DNA of 64,000 bases from Enterovibrio coralii (GCF_001559595.1 NZ_LNTY01000034.1:62001-126000); one strand, 5' to 3'; shown: positions 48,099 to 58,851, counted from the first letter of the stretch. Program-made: numbers and translations. The notes: a model not told the origin generated them from the letters alone.

Positions 48099-49976
48099 AT
48101 GGGGTTTGATCTGCTGACGCTCGGTTCTCAGGGCGTTCTGACAGCACAGCGACAGCTGAATACAACGGGTCACAACATTTCCAATGTGAACACTGAGGGC
48201 TACAGCCGTCAGACCGTTGAACAGCGAGCAAATGACTCCGCCTATTGGTCAGCCAACCAATGGGGCCACGGCGTGCATGCGGCATCGGTTCGCCGCAACT
48301 ACGACAAGTTCGCTGTGAACGAATTCAATATCACCACGTCTGCTCTCGCCCACGCGCAAACCCGTAACGGTCAGCTCACCATGTTGGATGACATGATGTC
48401 GCACTCCGCCAAGAAAATTCCCGAGAACATGAACGAATTCTATGGCGCAGTGAAAGGGCTTACAGACAGCCCAAGCGACATGGGCGCGCGAAAAGTGGTG
48501 CTTGAAAAATCTCGCATGGTGGCGGCAGGTCTTAACGACATCAACACCATGCTACAAGCGCAGGAAGCAGATACCACGGTAGAAATCGATGCGACTCTGA
48601 CCCGCATGAATGACATTGGTCGTGAAATTGTCGACATCCACAAAGCCTTGCTGAAAAGTCAGGCGGTTGACAATGATCTGTTGGACAGACACCAACGCCT
48701 GATCAACGAGCTCTCTGAGTTTACGCAAGTTAGCGTGAATCAGCGTGATGACGGCCTATACAACGTCATCATCGGCAGTGGTCACAATCTGGTCTCTGGC
48801 CTTAGCTCGAGTGAGCTGAAAACGGTACCGGGTGTGCCTGACTATCAAAAACGTCGTTTGGCGCTTGTTGAAGGCAAGACTCTCAAACCTATTGATAACG
48901 CAGACATTCGCGGCAAGCTGGGTGCCATGTTCGAGTATCGCGATCAAACCATAGGGCAAGCTCGTGACGAGCTAGGTCGTTTGGCGGCAGGCTTTGCGCT
49001 TTCCATCAACGAGCTGCAATCCCAAGGCTACGATTTGGCGGGGAATGTCGGTACAGACATCTTTGTCGACTTTAACAGCGACAAAATTGCCGCAGACCGT
49101 ATCGTGAAAAGCTCAGATTCAACCGCGGAGCTGAAGGTCTACATTGACGATCTTTCCCAGCTAAAAATTGGTGATTACCAGCTCAAGTTTGACGGCAGTC
49201 AGTACACGCTGGTGGATCCAGAAAAAAACATGGTGGCGGTAACACCGTCTGGCACACCACCGTCGATTTCTTACGATGGCTTGAGAGTGCAGGTTGATGT
49301 GGGCTTAGCCGCAGGCGAGCGTGTCATCATTCGTCCGGTTCGACAAGGTGCTGGCCAAATTGCCGTGACCATGGAAGACCCAGCTAAGATTGCGGCGCAA
49401 AGCTACATCAGCTCGAAGTCTGTGTTAACGGGGCAGGGTAACCTCAAAGTGCTGCAACCTGGGCCGCAAGAGGAGTTTCAGGTCGCTATCTCCCCGGATG
49501 CGTCTCAGTTTGCTGTGTTGGACATGAAAGGCAACATCCTGCTCGCGCCACAGGCGTACCCACCAAGCACGCCGGTGAATGTGAACGGTACCGTGTTTGA
49601 GCTGACAGGTGGCGCAGCACCGGAAGATGTGTTTGCGGTTAGCCTGAAACCCGCAGATGGTGAAAACGGCAACCTGATCCGAATGCAGAAACTGCAGACC
49701 ATGAAGTTGATGGACGGCGGCCGTTCAAGCTTGATTGATGTTTATGAAGGCTTGAACACCGACCTTGGTGTCCAGAAAGCGTCGTTTGCACGCCTCGAAG
49801 ATGTGAGCCGTGTAGAGCATGACGCAGCAGCAGGCCGCGTGGCCGAAATCTCCGGGGTGAACTTGGATGAAGAAGCGGCCAACATGATGAAATTCCAACA
49901 GGCCTACATGGCATCGTCGCGCATCATGACCGCGGCAAATGAAACGTTTGAAACCCTGCTGAATGCAACCCGATAA
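48099..49976 (+). CDS. flgK: Flagellar hook-filament junction protein 1 FlgK
   Basis: This is the 625-aa first junction protein. The N-terminus has DLLTLGSQGVLTAQRQLN and HNISNVNTEGYSRQTVEQR; the C-terminus has NLDEEAANMMKFQQAYMASS, a flagellin-like D0 helix. It is exported with FlgN help. It is followed by flgL and driven by its own sigma-54 promoter. Confidence 0.96.
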   Translation: MGFDLLTLGSQGVLTAQRQLNTTGHNISNVNTEGYSRQTVEQRANDSAYWSANQWGHGVHAASVRRNYDKFAVNEFNITTSALAHAQTRNGQLTMLDDMMSHSAKKIPENMNEFYGAVKGLTDSPSDMGARKVVLEKSRMVAAGLNDINTMLQAQEADTTVEIDATLTRMNDIGREIVDIHKALLKSQAVDNDLLDRHQRLINELSEFTQVSVNQRDDGLYNVIIGSGHNLVSGLSSSELKTVPGVPDYQKRRLALVEGKTLKPIDNADIRGKLGAMFEYRDQTIGQARDELGRLAAGFALSINELQSQGYDLAGNVGTDIFVDFNSDKIAADRIVKSSDSTAELKVYIDDLSQLKIGDYQLKFDGSQYTLVDPEKNMVAVTPSGTPPSISYDGLRVQVDVGLAAGERVIIRPVRQGAGQIAVTMEDPAKIAAQSYISSKSVLTGQGNLKVLQPGPQEEFQVAISPDASQFAVLDMKGNILLAPQAYPPSTPVNVNGTVFELTGGAAPEDVFAVSLKPADGENGNLIRMQKLQTMKLMDGGRSSLIDVYEGLNTDLGVQKASFARLEDVSRVEHDAAAGRVAEISGVNLDEEAANMMKFQQAYMASSRIMTAANETFETLLNATR

Positions 49977-49988
49977 AGGATCTGAGTG

Positions 49989-51182
49989 ATGATTAGCCGT
50001 ATTGCCAGTTTTCACAATTACCAGTCAGTGTCGAATGACCTGATGCGCCAGCAGGTGAAGTTGCAGGACAACCAAGATCAGCTTGCGACCGGCAAGCGTG
50101 TGCTGACATCGGGCGATGACCCTGTCTCGTCGATTTATATCCAAAACTTCCGTCAGCAAGACAAGCAACTCGACCAGTACATTGACTCGATTACGTTGGC
50201 GCGCAACCGTCAAACCCGCGCGGAAATCGCCATTGATGATGCGGAACAATTGATTGACAGTGCCAAACGTAAAAGCATGGAAATGATCAACGGTTCCCTG
50301 TCAGACGATGACCGAACGGCGCACAGACAAGATTTGAAAGGCCTTTACGACAACTTCATGAACTTGGTGAATGCCAAGGATGAATCAGGCAACTTCTTGT
50401 TCTCTGGCACCCAATCTAGCAAGCAGCCGTTCTATCGTGACAGCGCGCTGAACGTGCGATATGCCGGTGACAGTTACCACCGCACCGCGCAAGTGGCACC
50501 GGCGGTTGAAGTACAAACCAGCGATCCGGGCGATCAGGTTTTCATGGAGATCAAAAACCCGTTCGGAGACTATCAACCGGAATATGAGTTGCAAGACGGC
50601 TCGTTGCTATTGATGTCGCAAGCGACCAATACCAACAACGCTGATGCCTCTTCATATGCGGTGAATTTCAACGTCGACAGCAACGGTCAAACGCAATATG
50701 AGCTGGAGCAGAACGGTGCGATCGTAAGCTCAGGTGTGTTCGATCCGCAAACGGGCATCCAGTTCGGAACCTTGAGCGTGACCTTTGAAGGCGAAATGAT
50801 GGACGGAGACCGTATTGTTCTCGACCGTCAGGACACCTTTAACGTGTTTGATGCATTCAAAAACGGCATCGATTTGTCGCGCGAAAGTATCTTCAATGCA
50901 TCTGCGACCGCTGAATTGCATCAGGTGACAGAGCAATTCTCTGCCGCATTTAAACATCTCAACAAAGCGCGCTCTGAAGTGGGTACTCGCCTGACAACCT
51001 TGGATCGCCAAGAGAGCATGCACAGAGACTTTAAACTGGTGCTGAACCGCTCATTGGGCACGATGGAAGACTTGGACTATTCGACTGCTGTTATCGACAT
51101 GAATGAAAACCTGCTGGCACTGCAAGCCTCGCAGCAAGCGTTCTCGAAAACCAAAGAATTGACCCTGTTTAACTACATCTAA
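49989..51182 (+). CDS. flgL: Flagellar hook-filament junction protein 3 FlgL
   Basis: This is a 397-aa junction protein with flagellin-like termini: MISRIASFHNYQSVSND and QDQLATGKRVLTSGDDPV at the N-terminus, and MNENLLALQASQQAFSKTK at the C-terminus. The ATG at 49989 is preferred over the GTG one codon earlier. It ends polar flagellar region 1. Confidence 0.95.
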   Translation: MISRIASFHNYQSVSNDLMRQQVKLQDNQDQLATGKRVLTSGDDPVSSIYIQNFRQQDKQLDQYIDSITLARNRQTRAEIAIDDAEQLIDSAKRKSMEMINGSLSDDDRTAHRQDLKGLYDNFMNLVNAKDESGNFLFSGTQSSKQPFYRDSALNVRYAGDSYHRTAQVAPAVEVQTSDPGDQVFMEIKNPFGDYQPEYELQDGSLLLMSQATNTNNADASSYAVNFNVDSNGQTQYELEQNGAIVSSGVFDPQTGIQFGTLSVTFEGEMMDGDRIVLDRQDTFNVFDAFKNGIDLSRESIFNASATAELHQVTEQFSAAFKHLNKARSEVGTRLTTLDRQESMHRDFKLVLNRSLGTMEDLDYSTAVIDMNENLLALQASQQAFSKTKELTLFNYI

Positions 51183-51191
51183 CGCGCCGGA

Positions 51192-51245
51192 ACCAAGAAT
51201 CTGTCATTCTTGGTCGTATTAATGAAGGGCAAGGCCTTGCCCTTC
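51192..51245 (+). terminator. Tandem hairpins after flgL
   Basis: ACCAAGAAT / ATTCTTGGT (51192-51214) is followed by the palindrome GAAGGGCAAGG / CCTTGCCCTTC (51224-51245). They lie between convergent flgL and the AraC-type gene. No long T run follows, so termination efficiency is uncertain. Confidence 0.55.
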
Positions 51246-51264
51246 GGTCTCCTCAACACCTGTC

Positions 51265-52149
51265 CTAAGCAAATAACTGACGGAACGCCGTCGGCGTCAT
51301 ATTCTTCGCTGTCTTGAACTGGCGGTTGAAATTGGAAAGGTTGGTAAAACCTACACGCTCAGATACCACAGAAACCGGAATGTTTGAGCGGATCAGCAGT
51401 TCACATGCTTTGCCTAAGCGATAACGCTTTAAGTGCTCAGAAAAACTGTTGGCAAAGTGTCTTTCAAACAAACGATACACAGAGCTTTCGCTCATGTGCA
51501 GATGCTGACACATGTCCTGTACCGTGATGGGCTGATTGTAATGTTCAGCGATAAATTGCTGCGCTTTTTCAAGCTTGTCGAGGATGGGTGTGTCTTTAGC
51601 AACATAAAGACAATAGGGGCGAGACGTTAAACTTTGCGCCTGTTTGTCTTCGCTGAGCAGAAGCAATATTTCAATCACCCGCATAAATTGTACAGATGGC
51701 TTTAAGTGGCAGGCACCTTCCATCAAGCGATGCAGCCGCTTTGCCGTGGAAGGGGAGAGCTTTAACCCTTTGTGGGCACCCAGCAACAGTTCGTTGACGG
51801 TTGCCAAAGCAGGGACGGTTTCAATCACGCGATGCAGCCAGTCTTGGTCGAGCCACATGATGTGAGAGCTGCTTGCTTTTTCTTTGGTGGCGGACGAGCT
51901 TCCCGTCAACATATGGGGAATGCCTGAGCCAATTAGATACGCGGTATTGTCGCTTACATCGCCAACATAATCGTCCATGATGAGTTTTCCCGCGCTGACA
52001 CCGTGAGGGTCAATGTAAAGCACCAACTCAATGTCGCTGTGGTAGTGCCAATTACAATGAACGGCGTCTTTTGAATGGTCGCAATGGTAATCAGCGAAAT
52101 GCCAATTTGGACTCACGTTTTTATCAATGGGCTCCATCAAGGGCTTCAC
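51265..52149 (-). CDS. AraC-family regulator with cupin sensor
   Basis: This is a 294-aa regulator. The N-terminal cupin domain (about 15-120) has the histidine motif HCNWHYHSDIELVLY and the C-terminal double HTH (about 190-290) has MCQHLHMSESSVYRLFERH and VVSERVGFTNLSNFNRQFK. The start is GTG with GAGGAA nine bases upstream; an ATG at 52137 is possible. It is divergent from a SetA-like sugar exporter and most likely controls it in response to a sugar. It is not a known flagellar gene, although flanked by flagellar genes. Confidence 0.87.
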   Translation of the reverse strand: MKPLMEPIDKNVSPNWHFADYHCDHSKDAVHCNWHYHSDIELVLYIDPHGVSAGKLIMDDYVGDVSDNTAYLIGSGIPHMLTGSSSATKEKASSSHIMWLDQDWLHRVIETVPALATVNELLLGAHKGLKLSPSTAKRLHRLMEGACHLKPSVQFMRVIEILLLLSEDKQAQSLTSRPYCLYVAKDTPILDKLEKAQQFIAEHYNQPITVQDMCQHLHMSESSVYRLFERHFANSFSEHLKRYRLGKACELLIRSNIPVSVVSERVGFTNLSNFNRQFKTAKNMTPTAFRQLFA

Positions 52150-52344
52150 GACATCATTTCCTCTTCAGACGTAACAGTTTCTTTTTACAGGGAATGTCAG
52201 AAGGTTGGAAGAAAATGACAGAAAAGTATCAGTGGTTGCCCGATGTTCATCACACAATGGTCACGTAACTTCTTACACTTCACCTCAACGTAATATGAAT
52301 ACCCATCAGGTTTGATATCAATACCTGAGAAGAGAGTGAGAATA

Positions 52345-53571
52345 ATGAAGAGCTACTTGAACTTTATAGTCAAAAAAGAGCCGCTGTTTTACCTGCTAAT
52401 TTGCTTGTTTGCTGGCATGGGTGGTGGCTTTTTTATGCCGCTGCTGAGCTTGTTTGTAATAGATGGACTCGGTGCTTCACCATCGCAAATGGGCGTGTAT
52501 TTAGCCTTATCCGTGATTAGCGGTGTGTTTGTCTCACAGTTGTTTGCCACCTTGTCTGATTATGGCTGGGAGCGCCGACGCATCATTGCTATGTCGCAAG
52601 CTGCATTTATCGTCACCATGCTGTCGTTCGTTTTTATTCGTAATTATTATCTGGCACTGGTGGTTACGATATTTGTCTTCAGCATTTCCTGTGCGGCGAT
52701 GCCACAAACATTCGCTTTGGGTCGAGAGTATGCAGACCGAAAGATGCGAGAAAACAGCACGCTGTTTGTCTCTCTTATGCGCGCAATGATGTCTTTGGCG
52801 TGGGTGATTGGTCCGCCACTGGCGTTTATTGTCAAAGATATGATTGGCTTTAATGGGGCTTTCTTGTTTGCTGCACTCGTGATGTCGGTGTCAGCGTTGC
52901 TTGTCCTCGCAACAAAGCGATTTTCGGCGGAATACACCGAAGACAAGGAAAAGCAGCCTGTGCTGGTGGACAAAACGCCCTGGCGAAAGATTGCCGGCGT
53001 ACCTATGTACCTTGGAGCGGTATTGATGCTGTTTTGGGCCAACAGCATGTATGTCATCTCTATACCACTCTATGTCACGAAAGAGTTGGAGCTTGGCGGG
53101 GCAGTGGCGGGACAACTGCTTGGACTGGCCGCTTTTTTGGAAATTCCCATCATGGTGCTCGCAGGGGTGTGTGCCGTGAAAGTGGCTCCTCAAAAACTGA
53201 TGATTTTGAGTGCCTCCGTTGCTTGCGTGTTTTATGTCTTGCTCTTCAACGCAGATCAGCTTTGGCAAATGTACGCGCTTCAGTTGTTGAATGGTTTTGC
53301 TGTGGGTATCAGTGCAAGTTTGGGAATGGTGGTGATCCAAAATAAGATGCCAAAGCAGATTGGTGTGGCTACGACTTTGTTTAATAACTGCATCAGCATT
53401 GCCAGTTTGATGTCGAGCTTAGCGGTGGGAATGATTGCACAATACTACAGCTACCACTCCGTGATGATTGCCATGATGGTTGCGGGCGTCTCAGCGTTGC
53501 TGCTGTTGATGCTGTCACTCAGCAGAGACAGGTCGCGAGAGTGTACGCAATTAGCGATGAAGCAAGCATAA
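52345..53571 (+). CDS. MFS sugar efflux transporter (SetA/SotA family)
   Basis: This is a 408-aa twelve-helix major facilitator. The segment MPQTFALGREYADRK followed by SLMRAMMSLAWVIGPPLAF is the hallmark of the SetA/B/C sugar-efflux group. It would export sugars or glycosides. The start is the ATG at 52345 after GAGAGTGAG; upstream in-frame TTG is unneeded. It is divergent from the AraC gene and ends at a bidirectional terminator. Confidence 0.87.
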   Translation: MKSYLNFIVKKEPLFYLLICLFAGMGGGFFMPLLSLFVIDGLGASPSQMGVYLALSVISGVFVSQLFATLSDYGWERRRIIAMSQAAFIVTMLSFVFIRNYYLALVVTIFVFSISCAAMPQTFALGREYADRKMRENSTLFVSLMRAMMSLAWVIGPPLAFIVKDMIGFNGAFLFAALVMSVSALLVLATKRFSAEYTEDKEKQPVLVDKTPWRKIAGVPMYLGAVLMLFWANSMYVISIPLYVTKELELGGAVAGQLLGLAAFLEIPIMVLAGVCAVKVAPQKLMILSASVACVFYVLLFNADQLWQMYALQLLNGFAVGISASLGMVVIQNKMPKQIGVATTLFNNCISIASLMSSLAVGMIAQYYSYHSVMIAMMVAGVSALLLLMLSLSRDRSRECTQLAMKQA

Positions 53572-53573
53572 GA

Positions 53574-53599
53574 AAAAGGCCAGCAAATGCTGGCCTTTT
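53574..53599. terminator. Bidirectional terminator
   Basis: AAAAGGCCAGC / GCTGGCCTTTT with an AAAT loop between the convergent sugar exporter and TPR glycosyltransferase genes. Confidence 0.92.
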
Positions 53600-53615
53600 C
53601 GTGTCTCAGGTGAGG

Positions 53616-55714
53616 CTAGATGTGCTTTTTGATGTTAGTCGCCATAGACTCAATCAATGGGTATTTGTTTTCCATCATTGGCGGATAGAAATAGCCAATT
53701 TCTTTTTCATCACTGAGCTGACGTGGCGTCGCGTAATCTGACTCGTTGGTGCCCGCAAAGTACACATGACAAGGCGTGCCCACTGCGGTTGTCAGTCGAT
53801 GAACGGCAGTACCAGCTGTAATGACGGCATCCAGTTCCGCAATAACTGACGCGGTGCCAGTAAAGTCATCGCGAAGATCCAGCCCGTCCAGTTGAAGGAC
53901 ACGCGTGCCTGTAAGCTTCGCCATTTTATCTAGCTCTTTTTTGCACTCACCGTATTGCAGGTTAATGAAAACCGCGTCTGGCAATTGCTTGAGAAGATGT
54001 GCAGTTTCTTCGGCAACCAAGTAATGCATGTTTCGTGATGCCGCAGCCAGGCCGCTTCGCCAGCAAATACCAATCAAAGGTTTGCCGGGGTTGGCTTCTC
54101 TTATAGTATTCAGCACACCTTTCCAGTGTGACTGAGCAGATTCAGGAGTATTAATGTAACCTGTGCGGAAAACGTGGCGTCCGTATTCGCGGTAACACAG
54201 CGCGGCAAGGCTGCCACCTGCTATCCAAGCATCGGCTTCATCCAGCACGGATTCTGGGATCTGGATATCCTGATTGTCTGAGCGAGTAATAGGGATGGTA
54301 TGAACGCTTGGGAAAGATGCTTGCACCAACTCTTCTAAACGCGGGTCACACGCGACATAGGCTTTTTTGCAGTTGTCCAATACGATATCGAGGTTGTGCA
54401 GGTAGAGTAGTTCATCGCCCACCCCTTGTTCTGGCATCACCAACACCACGTCATCTTTAGGTCTATTCAGATCCCATTGCGGGATACCACCGCGGTATTT
54501 CAGGCGTTTTCCGCTTTCGATACCCATTTCATTCGTGCGGTAGTAATCGTCCCACTCTTCCAAAGAGCGGTAAACAAAGCTGGAGTTGAAACCGGAATCT
54601 ACATCATCTGGGTACTGCGCCATGTAGGTTTCCAGCAATACCTTCGCTTCTCGCGCTTCACCTTTATACCAAAGCACCTCAGCCAGATAGCGAGAGAGAT
54701 CCAGTTTGCTCTTGTCGTTTGCCAGCGCAGTGGCCGACTCAATCAGACGTTGGCATTCCAAGATCGCTTCTCGGGTGAAGTTATGACGAGACTTAAGCTG
54801 GTTAAAGCTTGCATTGGCAAGGCGGTAACGAATATCCGCATCATTCGGGAACAGGCGAATGTACTCTTTGGCGCGGCGATACGCTTCGACCCAGTTTTCT
54901 TCTTTGAGGTAGGTGAGCAACATCAAGCGGCAAAGTAACGCCTCATCAGGCCACTGCTTGATGGAAAATTGACAGTACTCACGCGCAGCGCGGTAATCTT
55001 CAATTTTGATTGCCGTGTGGCAAAGCAAGACAAAGATTTCTTTATTTGGAGTTGAACGATCTTCGGCACGGCTGAGTGTTTGCAGTGCTAAGGCATGCTT
55101 ATCTTCTTGAATATGTAAGCGCGCTAAACCGAGTAAGGCTTCTGGAACATCCCCTGCCACACTGATCACGGCTTGGAAAAGCTGCTTGGCTTGTTCTGGG
55201 TTGTTTGATGCCACCATTTGCTTGGCAAGTTCGATGGTTTCCTGAACTTCACCACTAAGTGCGCTGTCTTGATGGGCTTGGGTGGCCGCTTTGTATTTTG
55301 CGGTGCGGCGACTTTCGCCCAATTTGCCGGAGGCGCGGTAACCTGTTGCCGCATTGCCAGTAGCTCTTGATGGGTTGGCGCAACAGCGAGGAGACTGTCG
55401 ATGATCTCCAGTGCTTCTTTATTGAGGCCAAACTGCGTTAGAACGCCTGCTTTATCAAAAAGTAGCGACGCATTGCCTGGCTCTACCGCCAATGCTTTGT
55501 CGAGTTTATTTATGGCGGCTTGCCACAGGCCGTCTTCCGCATCAAGCACGGCAAGGACTTGCAGCACGGGCACAGCATCTGGGGCGTGGGAAAGGATTTG
55601 CTCGAAAACCTCACGCGCCTCTTTTTTCTTTTGGTGTTGGTAGAGAGAGATACCGTGCTCAAATGCCTGTTCTAATGTCATTGCATTTTCGTTCGTCGGT
55701 GAGGGATTGGTCAT
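53616..55714 (-). CDS. TPR protein with glycosyltransferase-like C-terminus, one-base frameshift
   Basis: Two frames (55714-about 55323 and 55322-53616) join into a 699-aa protein if one base is restored near 55323 in an A/T run. The N-terminal ~400 residues are tetratricopeptide repeats (EAREVFEQILSHAPDAVPVL, EQAKQLFQAVISVAGDVPEAL and others). The C-terminal ~300 residues resemble GT-B transferases: VLVMPEQGVGDELLYLHNLD, KPLIGICWRSGLAAASRN and DAVITAGTAVHRLTTAVGTP. TPR-GT proteins modify flagellins in several bacteria, and this gene is divergent from the first flagellin gene, so flagellin glycosylation is plausible but unproven. It has no signal peptide. Confidence 0.8.
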
Positions 55715-56179
55715 AAGTAATCCGTTCTGATTTATGGCTTGAAGATTGCAGTCAAAGATCGCCGGAAATCCAGCAAATACCGTGCCGCAATGCGGGATTC
55801 ACTTTAGGTTATAGTCCCCCTTATTACAGCTTATCGGCAGATGTTTTGTTTTATTTACCGTGCATCTGTCTAATTTTTGAGAAGTAATGCTATGTTTAGG
55901 TGTAGGCAAAGATCAGAGGATCTGATTTGCCGTCTTAAACAGAAATGTGGTGATTTTTTTGCCGCTCTTAAGATTATCACCACTGGTCAATTAATTAAGT
56001 TGTTGAAAATAAACAATAATAAAAATTGGCACGCTAATTGAATGTATCTGGGCATGAGGTATCGGCAACGCTAGATACTGACCCTGATAACGAACTGAAG
56101 GCTGGTCCCGCTTCGCAATCGGACATATTTGTTGCGGGTAGGCTGTTTCGCAAGAACGCGAAAGTCAAAGGAGAGCAAA
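55715..56179 (+). promoter_or_regulatory. Divergent TPR-GT / flagellin 1 intergenic region
   Basis: This 465-base region has no supported ORF. It contains the flagellin sigma-54 site (56026-56042). The long leader (~125 bases) ends with hairpin TTTCGC / GCGAAA at 56146-56163, just before the ribosome-binding site AAAGGAGAG. The half near 55715 must hold the TPR-GT promoter. Confidence 0.6.
56026..56042 (+). promoter_or_regulatory. Sigma-54 promoter of flagellin 1
   Basis: TTGGCACGCTAATTGAA has a perfect -24 box TTGGCACG and TTG at -12, with GC changed to GA. In V. cholerae the essential flagellin flaA is the sigma-54-dependent one, which fits its position here. Confidence 0.8.
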
Positions 56180-57319
56180 ATGGGTGTAACAGTTAACACC
56201 AACGTGTCTGCGATGACTGCGCAGCGTTACCTGAACAAGTCGACAAACGATCTCAATACGTCGATGGAACGCTTGTCGTCTGGTAGTCGGATCAACAGCG
56301 CAAAAGATGACGCCGCTGGTCTGCAGATCTCAAACCGCCTCATTGCCCAAACTCGTGGCCTTGATGTCGCAATGCGTAATGCGAACGACGGTATCTCCAT
56401 CGCACAGACTGCTGAAGGTGCCATGCAGGAATCAACCAATATCCTGCAACGTATGCGAGACCTGTCACTTCAATCTGCTAACGGTGCAAACGGCCCTGGC
56501 GAGCGTATCGCTATCCAGGAAGAAGTTGCGGCACTGCAAGATGAATTGAACCGTATTGCAGAAACCACGGCATTTGGTGGCCGTCGTCTTCTGAACGGCT
56601 CCTTCGGTGAAGCAGCATTCCAAATCGGTGCTGATTCAGGTGAAGCCATCATTATGGGTCTGACAAGTATCCGTGCTGATGATTACCGCATGGGTGGTAA
56701 AGAGTTCATCGGTACAGCGCAGATGTCTGCGTCTTGGGAAGTCTCTACGGCGACGACGCTGGGTATCCAGTTCGTCAACAAAGACGGCCAGACGGTAACG
56801 GTGGATATTGCCGCTAAAGCGGGCGATGACATCGAAGAGCTTGCCACTTATATCAACGGTCAGTCTGATGAAGAAGTGACAGCTTCTGTTAACGAAGACG
56901 GTCAACTTCAAGTGTTCGTTGCGGAAAACCGCCTGGCAGGTAACGTGACCTTCACTGGAGCCTTGGCAACATCGCTGGGTATTGCGTCAGGTGCTGGCGC
57001 AGGCGTGACGGCGCAAGACCTTGATGTTAGTAGCGTTGGTGGTGCACAGATGGCCGTAGGCGTTATCGACTCCGCCATGCAGTACATCGATAGCCAACGT
57101 GCAGACCTCGGTGCGAAACAAAACCGTCTGAGCCATACCATTAGCAACTTGTCGAACGTCCAAGAGAACGTGTCTGCCTCTAACAGCCGTATCCGTGACA
57201 CAGACTTTGCTAAAGAGACGACGGAGCTCACCAAAGGTCAGATCCTGCAGCAAGCAAGTACCTCGATTCTTGCTCAGGCGAAGCAGTTGCCACAATCTGC
57301 ACTGAACCTGCTTCAGTAA
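56180..57319 (+). CDS. Flagellin 1 (sigma-54-driven, probable core flagellin)
   Basis: This is a 379-aa flagellin. The N-terminal D0/D1 region has [20 protein letters not shown] and [20 protein letters not shown]; the C-terminal part has [20 protein letters not shown] and [17 protein letters not shown]. The start is the ATG at 56180 after AAAGGAGAG; the in-frame upstream extension to 56129 is rejected. The middle is short, as in Vibrio. It is probably the FlaA-type flagellin required for filament assembly, inferred from its sigma-54 promoter, so no symbol is assigned. Confidence 0.96.
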   Translation: MGVTVNTNVSAMTAQRYLNKSTNDLNTSMERLSSGSRINSAKDDAAGLQISNRLIAQTRGLDVAMRNANDGISIAQTAEGAMQESTNILQRMRDLSLQSANGANGPGERIAIQEEVAALQDELNRIAETTAFGGRRLLNGSFGEAAFQIGADSGEAIIMGLTSIRADDYRMGGKEFIGTAQMSASWEVSTATTLGIQFVNKDGQTVTVDIAAKAGDDIEELATYINGQSDEEVTASVNEDGQLQVFVAENRLAGNVTFTGALATSLGIASGAGAGVTAQDLDVSSVGGAQMAVGVIDSAMQYIDSQRADLGAKQNRLSHTISNLSNVQENVSASNSRIRDTDFAKETTELTKGQILQQASTSILAQAKQLPQSALNLLQ

Positions 57320-57337
57320 CAGCTTCAAATATCAAAG

Positions 57338-57366
57338 AAAAGCGGCAAGTCATTGCCGCTTTTTTT
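57338..57366 (+). terminator. Flagellin 1 terminator
   Basis: AAAAGCGGCAA / TTGCCGCTTTT with loop GTCA and a T run. Confidence 0.92.
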
Positions 57367-57486
57367 ATGTCCATTTCCTCTTCAATATCCCCAACTTTGC
57401 GGAAAGAAGGCGTTGCTTGCCTCGCCGTAGCGTTTGATGTCACCTCTCTTCTCACCACATTTCAGAAGAAAAAGATCAATTCTTTC

Positions 57487-57513
57487 TAAAGTTTTTCTTT
57501 TCTAAGGCGAAAA
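57487..57513 (+). promoter_or_regulatory. Sigma-28 promoter of flagellin 2
   Basis: TAAAGTTT, 11 bases, GGCGAAAA compared with TAAAGTTT-N11-GCCGATAA: perfect -35 and good -10. Secondary flagellins in Vibrio are FliA-dependent. Confidence 0.78.
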
Positions 57514-57693
57514 CACTCATAGCACCTTGCGGCAACAGCAATATTTCCCTCGAAATACAGGCTGTAAAAAAAACGGGAAAAAAATTGTAAAGGTTTTTCC
57601 AAAGCTGCCGTTACAAGGGTTGTGAGAGATTTAGAACTGGTTTTCCCTAGTTTGCTGGGCGGAAGCCGGACTTAGTACCAAAGGAGAATAGTT

Positions 57694-58833
57694 ATGGCTA
57701 TTACAGTAAACACTAACGTGCCTGCAATGACCGCTCAGCGCTACCTGAACAGTTCAACTGATTCGTTGAACGCGTCAATGGAGCGCCTGTCTTCAGGCTT
57801 CCGCATTAACAGTGCAAAGGATGATGCAGCGGGTCTGCAAATCTCTAACCGATTGATTTCACAAAGCCGTGGTCTGGACGTTGCTGTACGTAACGCAAAC
57901 GACGGTATCTCAATGTCACAAACTGCTGAAGGTGCGATGGAAGAATCCACCAACATCCTGCAGCGTATGCGTGACCTGTCACTGCAATCTGCTAACGGTG
58001 CTAACGGTGACCAAGAGCGTGTGGCGATTCAAGAAGAAATCGTTGCTCTGCAAGACGAACTGAACCGTATCGCAGAAACCACGTCTTTCGGTGGTGCGAA
58101 ACTGCTGAACGGCACATACGGCACTAAAGCATTCCAAATCGGTGCGGATGCTGGTGAAGCCGTAATGATGGAATTCAAGAACATCCGTGCAGACGAAACC
58201 CAAATGGGTGGTGCAACTTACAAAGCTTCTGTAGCCGCAAGCCGCGACATGGCTGCGTGGACTGCAACTGCGGGTGCATCTCTGGACATCACTATCGTTG
58301 ACGCCGATGGCGCATCTCTGACACTGAACATTGCAGCAAAAGGCGGCGATGACGTGGAAGAAGTAGCAACTTACATCAACGGTAACGCGGATGGCAAAGT
58401 ATCAGCATCTGTTACTGAAGACGGCGAACTGCAAGTTGTTTCTGCAGCGGGCTCTACCGTGACATTCGCAGGTGCTCTGGCTAACTCTCTGGGTATTGCT
58501 GGTGCAACGAAAGTTGACGAAACCATTCAAAACGTTGACGTAAGCAGCGTGGGTGGTGCTCAGAAAGCAGTTGGTCTGATTGACAACGCAATGCAATACA
58601 TCGACTCTCACCGTGCAGAGTTGGGTGCGAAGCAAAACCGTCTGAGCCACGCAATCTCTAACCTGGATAACGTTAACGAGAACGTGTCTGCTTCTAACAG
58701 CCGTATCCGTGACGTCGATTTTGCGAAAGAGACGACTCAGTTCACTAAATCTCAGATCCTGCAGCAGTCTGGTACGTCTATACTTGCACAAGCGAAGCAA
58801 GCACCGTCAGCTGCACTGAGCCTGTTAGGTTAA
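57694..58833 (+). CDS. Flagellin 2 (sigma-28-driven)
   Basis: This is a 379-aa flagellin, the same length as flagellin 1. N-terminal [20 protein letters not shown] and [21 protein letters not shown]-terminal [20 protein letters not shown] and [17 protein letters not shown]. The two differ most in the central D1/D2 region (residues ~180-290). AAAGGAGAA precedes the ATG. It is probably an accessory filament subunit. Confidence 0.96.
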   Translation: MAITVNTNVPAMTAQRYLNSSTDSLNASMERLSSGFRINSAKDDAAGLQISNRLISQSRGLDVAVRNANDGISMSQTAEGAMEESTNILQRMRDLSLQSANGANGDQERVAIQEEIVALQDELNRIAETTSFGGAKLLNGTYGTKAFQIGADAGEAVMMEFKNIRADETQMGGATYKASVAASRDMAAWTATAGASLDITIVDADGASLTLNIAAKGGDDVEEVATYINGNADGKVSASVTEDGELQVVSAAGSTVTFAGALANSLGIAGATKVDETIQNVDVSSVGGAQKAVGLIDNAMQYIDSHRAELGAKQNRLSHAISNLDNVNENVSASNSRIRDVDFAKETTQFTKSQILQQSGTSILAQAKQAPSAALSLLG

Positions 58834-58851
58834 TAGAGAAATTAGCCATGT

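Larger units (their letters stand above)
57320..57693 (+). promoter_or_regulatory. Flagellin 1-flagellin 2 intergenic region
   Basis: This 374-base region holds the flagellin 1 terminator (57338-57366), a sigma-28 promoter candidate (57487-57513) and a long leader. I see no ORF. Confidence 0.7.
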
